Position numbers and translations under genes: made by a program
From: Sinonovacula constricta
Taxonomy: Eukaryota > Mollusca > Bivalvia > Cardiida > Solecurtidae
Reading direction: 5' to 3'
NCBI GenBank assembly: GCA_007844125.1
Contig: CM017573.1
Span: 9,594,727 to 9,658,726, forward strand
DNA: 64,000 nt
In this document: positions 39,790 through 50,600 of the stretch, one piece after another
Position numbering within the stretch: the first letter of the stretch is position 1
Layout: each line of letters begins with the position of its first letter
Notes under the pieces: generated by a model
Seen by the model: only the letters and a program-made list of their open reading frames with translations
The model's database searches: none
Told to the model about the DNA's origin: nothing

Positions 39790-42700
39790 ATGATGATGAT
39801 GATGATGCTGATGCTGCTGATGATGACGCTGTTGTTGAAGTTGTTGTTGTTATTATAATTATTGATGATGTTGATGATGTTGAATATGATGATGATGATT
39901 ATGATGATGATGGTGATGATGATGATGATGATGATGATTATGATGATGATGGTGATGATGATGATGATGATGATGTGATGATGATGACGACAACGATGAT
40001 AATGATGATGATGATGATGATGATGATAATGAAAAAGGGCGTTTATAATGACGTTGTTGTAGTTGTTGTTATTGATGATGAGTAGGATGAGGATAACGAC
40101 GACGACGACGACAATATTTATGTTGATGATGATGATGATGGCTATTATGATGATAACAACGACAATGACATTGCGCTGTCCGTATTCCCTTCGTCTATTG
40201 TGGTCAATAAACACGACCACTCCTTCTGGACACTCATTGGTTGTAGACTTATGTGGTCTATTTGTGGCCAAATCGGTCAGTGACCTCGACAGGTCAGTGA
40301 CCGGAAGTGAACCAAGACTGACCCCCCACCCACCTCAGTTGTTCTTTGAAACAGAAGGATCGAGCCAAGTTACACGATAGAGTCGAAAGAAGCAATTCAT
40401 GATTTTTTTAAAAGATACAAAAATTAAATGTGACTTATTGACATTTCAGGTGATTTTTAGGTACACGTTGTTGTTTTTTTGTTATGTTTTCTACATGGAT
40501 ATTGTTGAAGGTAAATATTTTTGTTGTAAGTATCAATTATATTTTGTTTGCATAGAACAAAGTTTTCTATTTTAGTTGAGGTTGTTGTTAAGAATGAATA
40601 GTAAATAAAGGTTCAATTATTTTATTTAAGTATGTTCGTTTGCATAATAGAAATTGTTTTATTATTTAGATTTAATAAGTGTCTTGTTTAGGGTGGGTAG
40701 TGGAGTAAACGTCATTTTTTTTTTAAATTACGCGTGTTTATATTACAGTGTAATTAAAACGGGAAACAGAAATGTACTTTCAAGTTTCCAAATATTGCTA
40801 TCCCCCATCTTGTATCCTCATTATATAGTCAACTCTATAAATAACATTCTCTTAGCCTGTAATTTCAATAAACTTGTACATTCTTTAAACAGATGTACAA
40901 TACAAGCTTTTGCATTATTCGAACAGACGACTTTTTATGTCACTAAATATTAGCTCAAGAAGTGTATTGGCGCTATTACACGATACGCAATTTTGAGTAC
41001 ATGTCCGACGGGAAGCGACCTCTAGTGGGCATGAAACGTGTATTGATTTAAACGCCCGCTACATAACATTACGAAAGTGTCTTTTTTACGCAGAGCCGCT
41101 TGAGCTGTTGAAGATGGTGGATGGAATTTGAGCGTATGGATTAAGAGGTAACGTGATGTTTAGCTTTGTGTTTTTCATAGTTTACAGGTTGACGAAATAT
41201 CTTTAAAATCATTTTATATACAATTTGAATTATTTTAGTGTATATGTGCCTTAATAAGAAAAAAATCAAGACAATGCTACAATAATTGTTTTGCTTGTTT
41301 TCACATAGCAACATTATGTGTATTAATAATAAAGGGTCCACATCTAATGATTATTTAATGATTTAATTTAATTAATTAAAATATACAAGATATATATCTG
41401 AGAATTATTTATATTGGTGTGTTTAAGGTTTAACTCTAAGAAATAGTTTTATGTTTTATGAAGTAAGCATCTTGCTTTTATATGCACATATATGCTACAA
41501 GTGTAGTTGAAGAACAACAAAAAAAATAATAGAAAAGTTAGATGGTATAATTTTCTTTGCAGTGTTTTCACACAAAGCTTAAAATTCGTTTTGTGCTGTT
41601 TTAAGTACTTTTATATGCACGTATATGTGCTACACGTATAGTTGGCAATTTGTTCTTTGCAGTGTTTTCACACAAAGCTTAAAATTCATTTAGTGCTGTT
41701 TTAAGTGCTTTTATATGCACATGTATGTGCTACGCGTGTAGTAAAATACTAAAAAGAAAAGTAAGTTGCCATTATTTCTTTGTATTGTTTCCATACAGAT
41801 CTTAACATTTATTTTGGGCTGTTTAATTACCCAACTAACAGACTAATTGTTTGTAGTCGTTGCTTTATTATTTGCACGTGGTGTTTCCTTCATTGTGATA
41901 GGACGTCATGACGTCATGACCACCGGACCTTTTACCCCCACCCACCCTCCTGGCAATTGTAGACTGGGCTTATGTCACTAACGGAGCAACACAGCGGCCA
42001 TTTTAAAACTTTATTGTTTGTTTCCCACCAACAATATTTTAGTTATCTGTGACGGTGTCCATGTGAGGCAGATATAGTGCTGTTCCACGACTGGTTGGCC
42101 CGGTGTCAGGATAATGTGACTGGGTGTGGTATCATGCCAGGTGTTCACGGAATGCTATACACATTAACGGCAGCACTATATCTGCTTCAAGTGGACAATG
42201 TCTCCTGATAACTGAAATGCTGTTGGTGGGACTATAAACCCAGTAAACAAACATGTTATACACAGTGAAGGCAGCACTATATCTGCTTCAAGTGGACAAT
42301 GTCTCCTGATAACTGAAATACTGTTGGTGGGACGATAAACCCAATAAACAAACATGCTAAACACAGTGAAGGCAGCACTATATATACTTCAAGTGAACAA
42401 GATGACTGAAATTGGACTATGAAAAAATAATCATCAAGCCGTTGTTCCGTGTGTGAGTCACATGTTCTATTGCCGCGTGGGCTCGAATCCCGTTCCGGGC
42501 TAAATTTTCATGTGTGTGTGTTTGGTGGTTGTTTTGGGGGGGGGGGGGGGTGTAGCTGATCTACTGAACGGTTGTTGCCCTCTCTCCAGACCTTTACTTT
42601 TTGCATCTCTAAGCATTGCGAAATTTAACTAGGTTATTTAACTATAAATAGCTTCAAAATGAAAACCGTTGCAACGCTGTTTATTCCTACATATGAATAA

Positions 42701-45700
42701 CACAATCTTATGATGGGCATTATGTTTATATAATCAGGTGGTTGGACATACTAAAAATGCCCTGGAACTAGTTTTCACAATAGCAAATATATACATTTTG
42801 TAATATAGAAGATGTTGGCAGTTTGTCAGGGTTGTTTGTTGTTTTTTTATCATACAGACAATGTATGTATGTACAAGTCTAAGGAATAAATTCTGTTCCG
42901 TTCTGTTCTATATTCCTGGTTGCTATAAAAGTGCAAAAGCTGTACAGTCATTCGGATTCTTGGATTTAATCCAGTCACACGTTTGTCCTGCTTCTGGGTT
43001 TCTTCTCAAAATATCAAACGTTGACAGTTTCCTTACTACTCAATTCAACAGTTTAAACCTGACTCGACCTGGCTGATAAGGAAGATGTCGACATTTTAAC
43101 TTGGACTTCGCTCTCGCATAGTTCACTCTAGGTTACTGACTTATCTTTGCTCTCCACCCGTGAAGGTGAGAAAGTCTATGGTAACAAAAGTGGGTGGGGT
43201 ATCCGCAATATAAAAACCTGAAGAATATCAATGGGCCAACTAAACGATATGCACAAAAACGGTGATGGCTGTGTGTACAATACTTTACCTAATATTGTTT
43301 TTTATAAACAGTTAATTGTAAAAATATAAATATCTTTCTTATTGACATACGGTCTATTGTACAACGCGGAAGCACAAAACCAAAAAATCGGCTGGTGTCA
43401 TAGTAAAGAAGTGACTTAAATCGAGTGACGTCACCTTCTATGTATAGAATGGAATTCGAACGATATTTTATTTTAAGAAATAGGTGATGATGTATATATT
43501 GATAGACGGAAGGAACGTGTCTTTTATTGTCGCCACTTCCATATTCTTACATATCAAGTCACCAACCTATGTGTCGTGGCTTCCTGGTGTAGTTTTTAAA
43601 TAAGAGCACAAAAAGGCCTGACATGAACTTAACCCAAGAAACATTATAACCACAGCAGATTAGCCATGTCTGGCAAAAAAACTATTAAAATTATTTTTTT
43701 CTGTTAAAGAATGGTGTTAATGCCTCAGGCTGGATTAGAACAGAGACCTAAGGCCGACACTGCTTGATGCGTCGTCATGTTGGCACTATGAACAAGATTC
43801 TGAGGCCATCGTCAAGCAACTGACCAGCATGTATCGAATTCTGACCAATCAGATAGTCCTGACCAGGGGCGGATCCAGACTTTTTTGGGGGTGTGTGGGG
43901 GAGGGGTGGGGGTATGAATCAAGATCCATTCAACTGTATCGCAGTCAATACTGGATATACATACTCGGTTAGGGGCCCTAACTTCTATAAAAGCAGCCAA
44001 CAGACAAAAATTTCCTTAAAAACTTTTTTTCACAACTCTACTCTTTTACTTGGTTGTTGGGGGTGCATCCCCGCATACCCCACCCCTAGATCCGCCCCTG
44101 GGTCTGACTACTACATGTAATGGACCTAACTGTTTTAGCCTCGGGCCCATGGTTGAGGATACATTTCTGATTTATCGCCCTGATTAAAGATCTGACATGA
44201 TATATATTGATATATGCCTTCATCATCATTATAAATAGTTAAATTAAGGCCTCAGCCCATCCCAGTCAAGTAGCACTAAATGCTACCATGTAAAATATGC
44301 TTAGCTTTCTGATAAATTATTCCCGGTGACGTTTTACCTTTACATTAACTTTTTTTCTTGTAATTAGTTTTATAATTAAAGGTTAGTCAGTTTGGACCAA
44401 AGATTTTGATAAGATATTGTTACTTGACAAGTTACTGCTGAATGCTGTCCATTGATGCCATGGATCTGAGTTAAACTTGAATCATAGTTCCCCACTCGTT
44501 ATTGCAAACAGGGATTGCCTATCTGAGCTACGCTGCACAGATTTCTATATTTAAACTAAGAATACCACGTGGCAACTTACTTTTCCGATTACGTTATACC
44601 GTCATTCGTGTAGTGCGTTCTGACGTCGATATCTATTTTTAGAAGAGACCACTATTGTGCTTATTTATAGATTTGAAAAAAAATGCACAGATAGGGTGAC
44701 TTCGCAAATGTACCGTAAACAATATAGGTAGTGTTCGAAATAGTCTTTACTTAAACTTTAAGTATGAGTTTATGCTGAAAATATGCCTATATTTCCGAAA
44801 ACAATGAGAAAATATACTGTTAAACGCATTTGATATAGGCAAACTGTCGGATACTGTTAAACGCAATTGATATAAGAAAACTGTCGGATACTGTTAAACG
44901 CATTTGATATAAGAAAACTGTCGGATACTGTTAAACGCAATTGATATAAGAAAACTGTCGGATACTGTTAAACGCAATAGATATAAGAAAACTGTCGGAT
45001 ACTGTTAAACGCATTTGATATAGGCAAACTGTCGGATACTGTTAAACGCATTTGATATAGGAAAACTGTCGGATACCTTATTTAAGGGTCATCACAGCCA
45101 TCAGAATTTTATGGTGACCCCGCCAAACTGACCAGACGCGACTTTTATCAAGATTCATCTAAGACAACCGGGACTCATTTAGGGTATCTATTTATCATAG
45201 CCACGAGAAGAATTGTTTTAAAATTTGCCATAAGTTAAAGCTGTATGCTTGTGAATTTCACCGACGATCCTTAAAGACAGTTTTGACACAAAAAATGCAT
45301 CAAGCATCGTCAGAAACTATTGTTTATCTGAACACATCTCGTAAAATGATGTTTGTTGATGTACTGTTCTTGTCGGAAAAGTGAACCAAAACGCCACAAT
45401 CGTCATTACAAACATGCATTTCCTATCTGAGCCACGCTGCTCAGTCAGGTATTTTTAAAACAAGAAAACTATGTGACCACTATATAAATATAAATGTTAA
45501 TGCGAAGTCGTCTTGTAGAATGACCAGCAGTTCACATTAGACTACCTGATACTCCATATACGCACGATAAGCTCGTCCGACTCCAACAGTAAATATCCGC
45601 AGTTTCAGACAAACATTTCGCACTATACTACAATACGCGTGAAATTAATATTACTGATTGTAGACTCGGCAGCAAAGAGTGTAGATCTTGATCCGACCGT

Positions 45701-47588
45701 TTTCAGTGGAATGAGACTGACCTGAATCTACACTGTTTGCATATACCTGATAAGTTCGTGTTTAGCGAACTTATCGTCTGACATCGTTTGGTAAATCCAT
45801 CATGCATTCACAGCCACTGGACGATGCTTTAGTAATGACATGAGGTCACAGATGACTGATTAATTAGTATTCGTCAAATATTAATCAAGAATGACTAATA
45901 ATTATGATTTATAAGTTTTTCTAAGTTAGGTATTAAGCGGGGATGACTTATATTTATATATAAGTTATTTTCAGTTCCTGTCAGGTGTGTATGCATTTCA
46001 GATGTTCATGTTTTGGGGGTTTTTGTTGTTGTTGTTTTTTTTGTTGTTTTTTGTTGTTGTTTGTTGTTAACACTGACACAATTCTGGTCATATTGGCGAC
46101 GTCCAGCTAATTATTGGTGGAGGTAGACCCGAGACTTATCTGTGTAGAACCACCGGCGCACCGCAGATTAGCTGGAAAACCTCCCCACATGAAAGTTCTC
46201 GCCCCGACCGGGACTCGAACCCACGCGGTGAGAGGCTGAGGAGTTACAAGTCAGTGACTCTAACCACTCGGCCACGGGCATGCCCTGTTAGATGTTAAAA
46301 GTATCTGTAAACGTCCAATGAAGCGAATAAATTCAATTTATATGTCAACAACGATCAGTAGAAAGAAAATATTTGTAAACTGGGTATGTGTTTAGTTATA
46401 CAGTAGGTATATATCTTATATAGTTACAAAGTTGCCCATGCCTGTTTTACAACAGACACATTATAGAGAAACTATTAAAAAAATCATTGAAATCAATAAT
46501 AATAAGTAAGGAGTGAGAAGAATATTCTGGAAAACGACTCAAATCACTGTACAAACAGTAATGGCGAAAAAATGTCCTAGCAGATCAAGTCAGACACTAA
46601 GACAAATTCGCGCCAAAAAGATGAATTTCACTTTTGTGCTCTCCAATCTGAAGATCTCGGCAAGGGGCGATCATGACCTTCTGCACTGAAGAGTAAAATC
46701 CATCGACCTTCACATTGGTCACGCGCCATTAAAATTCTTCCGCGGGCAAAGTGGACGAGTTGACCCAACAGACGTTTCTTTAACTTTTACGCATCCGCGA
46801 ACACAAAGAAAAAGCTACAACCGACACTTGTGACCGGTCACCGAATTGGCTTTGACCGATGTGTCATATTCAATACAACGAACTCATCAACACTCTTATG
46901 TCGTTAAAGGTACTACTTAAGGTGCGGAGGTAAAGTTAAGTGCAATTTTGACTGAAAAATAATTTTACATTAAAGCAACGTTTTCCATGAAATGTGTCCT
47001 TTTTGCGCAACTTTAATCACAGAAAATCCTCTTTTTATGCGTTTTTATGCAGCGTTTGAAGTTACGCCCTTTCTTCCCGATTTTTGAAAGAATCGAGAGT
47101 CCGGAGTCCTCTTTATTTTGTTTAAACAGATTATTTATGTTGCTGTTTTCGACATATATCTTTTGTTGATTTAAAACAGTATTTCCATGAATATGTTGTT
47201 GTTGATGTTGTTGTTTTGTAGAAAAAAAGACTGATAACAGTACTGTGAACATAAGCTGTTAAAGCAAATGGCACTGCAGGTCGTTCCCCAAGTTTGTTGA
47301 AAAAACGGTTTCTGCTGTAAGCAGAAGTCGATTATAATACAGGTTAAAGACGTTGTTTGCTTGTATATTTAGCGCGTCGCACAAGACCACCATCAACATA
47401 TGTCGTTTACAAGAAGTGGCATTGTTGCATATGCCTTTTGTTTATTTATTTTACTGTATTGGTTTGTTTGTTTATTGGGTTTATTGCCCCAGCAACAGTA
47501 TTTCTGTTATCTGGAGATGGTGTTCACTTGAAGCAGATATTGTGATGCATTCTCTCCCCACCCCCCTACCCTCCCTCTCTCTCTTTCT

Positions 47589-47667
<79 letters not shown>

Positions 47668-50600
47668 TATCTCTTGTGTTAACAAAATGATACGAAAATG
47701 AAAATCAACCCCCCTTCCCCTACATTGCACATTATGGGTCAAATATTTTATCGAAAAGTTCCACGATAAACTGATAAATAGCCGAGATGTAATTTACAGT
47801 GGACAAATATTTTAAATTTTAAAACGACAATTAATTTATTTGTAATTATATTTTTTAACATAAATTGTGAGTAATTAAAAGTTTTATTTATGTTTTTTCA
47901 TCACTTTTCTTTTTTTCATAAACCCACCAAGCAAGACCTTTGAAGCTTGATAAAATCTCGGCACCGTATCAGACACCGTGTTTTGTTAGCTGGTCCCGTG
48001 ATTTATTGCCTTTGTGTCTAAACCGCGGCGCACTTTACATATCCAGTAGTTTGGTCAGCTAGCCCTTGGACATATCTACATGTGCACACAGTATACATGT
48101 TGATTTTGTATTTTCATTTATGCTAGTAATGTGTGTTTATAAATACTGTATACACGCATTAACACATGTTATTTTGTAAATACATCGCTGTCTCACGTCT
48201 TATTCTAGCGACATCAAACGTTTTAGTGGGAGTGGGGTGGGGCTGAAGTCCCGGACACATGTTTCGGTAGAACCACTACGCGGGAATCAAAGCTTCTGTG
48301 TTTATACGTATATTTTTCGCAACAGTGAATTTATAACAGTCAAATGCTGTCAAAGAAATCAATATAACTGTGAAATTAACTGAAAAAATGTACAATATAG
48401 GACTTTTTTTTGCTTCAAACATATCCACTTTGTTTTGGGATTTGCGATTTGCGGCATTTTTGCAGATACTATGCAGCGACATTTTTATCATTATAGCACA
48501 GGGGCACTTATGAGGTGCCCAGCGACTGAACCCGGCCGGTCCATCATACTGACACCAACGAGTAAGGCGTAATGTTGCCCCCTTAGCCCGAAGTCACTAC
48601 TACCAACTTTAAAGTCTTTGATTTGACCCGGCCGGGATTTGAACCCGCGACCTCCCGATCCGCAAGCCGACGCTCTACCAACTGAGCTATTGCGGCTGGT
48701 CCCCTTTGTTTTTGCGATGCTCATAAGCCAATGCCTCGGAATGTAATACACGTTTGTTTTTTCTAAATGGGTTCGACCATCATGTGTTTAAATTTTGCAG
48801 GCATTGTGTACAAAACTGCAAGTACAAATTCATTATCGTCGAAATTGCATTTCATTGTTATTGAAATTTCCTGTTATTTTCTATATCTTTCATTTTCATT
48901 TTTCGTTAAAATATAATTATTTAGTTATACATCGATTTGGGTATATATCTAAATTATTATTTTATTTAAAAAAATTCCTTTTTTAGTAATCACTTTTTTA
49001 CTGTTGTTGTGTCGCCTTTATATGTCAAGGTTGTTGTTATTTTCCAGATTCATTAATACAATAAACACAAATAGTATGTAGGAGCGCCCGTGGCATAGTG
49101 GTAGAGTCACCGACTTTAAACTCCTCTAACTGCTTAGCATCTCACCGCGTGGGTTCGAGTCCCGTATGGGGCGAAGGACTTAATGTGGGATGGTCTTCTA
49201 GCTGACCTGCGGTGCGCTGGTGGTTCTATCCAGACACTAGTCTGGGATCTTCCTCCACGAAAACAGGTGGAAGTCGCTATAATGATCATAATTAGTCGCA
49301 GGGATTTATGTAGAAAACAAAACAAACAATAAATCGAAACGAAACAGTCTGTGCATGACGAGTATTGCAAGTGATTTAAGCGAGAACTTAGTAAGTAAGG
49401 ATAGTTCAAACTGAAAATAAAAACAACATGACCAATTTAATTAGCGATATGTTCAAAGCATAATTGTTAATAATATTGTTGTTTCCTTCCAGTTGCGTGA
49501 CGTATGGTTGAAATTCACAGGGTTGTGGTGGTAATGAATTAAAGAGGCAATTTCTACCAAGGGAGTTTCCCTAAAAAAGGTTTGTTTTTAAAGGTACCTA
49601 TTGTTAAATATTGCTTAAATGCATCGTAAAATTTTATTATGTATAGAGAGATAGTGAGTGAGAGCTAGACAAGGAGAGTGGGAGAAAGAGAGAGGGAAGA
49701 GGAAGAGCGAGAGAAGGAGAGCGGGAGAAAGAGATAGGGGAGTGAAAGGGAGATAGAGAAAGAGAGGGGGAGAGGAAGAGAGGGGCAGAAAGAAAGAGGG
49801 AAGAGGAAGGGAGAGAGAGAGGGGGGCGAGGAAGAGAGAAAGAGAGAGGATTTCATTTTAAAGGGCTTTAAAGTCGTGACTCACACACACACAAAATGTA
49901 TTTCGAGGTCACGTGTATTTATTTGATGTTTTTAATTTAAGCAAGTTCTAAAGAGCATTTTAGCTAACTTATGCTGAGCAATATATCTACTTGATATCTT
50001 ATCTTATTTTTCTACAGAACTCAATAAAACCACCGTATTCATGAAATTCAGATATCCAAAATTACAAGTAAGTATTTCTCTCACCTTGTTTTGTTGTTGT
50101 TGTTATTGTTTTTTGTTGTTGTTTTGTGTTTTATACTTGTGTACTGATAAATTAAAATTGGCGAAATAATGAAAATTCACGAAATTATGAGAATTGATGG
50201 GACTTCACGAAATTTTGAGAATTTAAGACGATTCACGAAATTATGAGTATTCACGAAATTATGAGAATTTACGAAATTATGAGAATTTACGAGGATTCAC
50301 GAAATGGTGTGAATTCATTAAATTATGACGAAATTATGAGAATTAACAAAATTTTGAGTATTAACGAAATTATGTGAATGCACGAAATTACAAGAATTCA
50401 CGAAATTATGTGAATTCACGAAACTATATGAACGAATTTTGAGTCTTAGAAAATTTGCAACGATTATGGTACGAATGTGCAGAGTCCGAAGATTTGACCA
50501 TGGTTCATTTGTCGTTCATCTTACATGACTCGATACTCAAGTATTTTCTGCGAAAGAATCATTTAAGACAGGTTCTTTTTACAGAAAAAGTTCGTGTTAT

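Noticed and set aside
39705..40271. 188-codon Ile/Asn/His-rich minus-strand frame
   Set aside because: Direct translation of the (GTT)n(GAT)n microsatellite.
48627..48697. Candidate tRNA gene on the minus strand with clear A and B boxes
   Set aside because: Acceptor arms gccgcaa / ccgggtc do not pair and the anticodon stem is broken; a SINE-like body follows. Treated as a SINE head.
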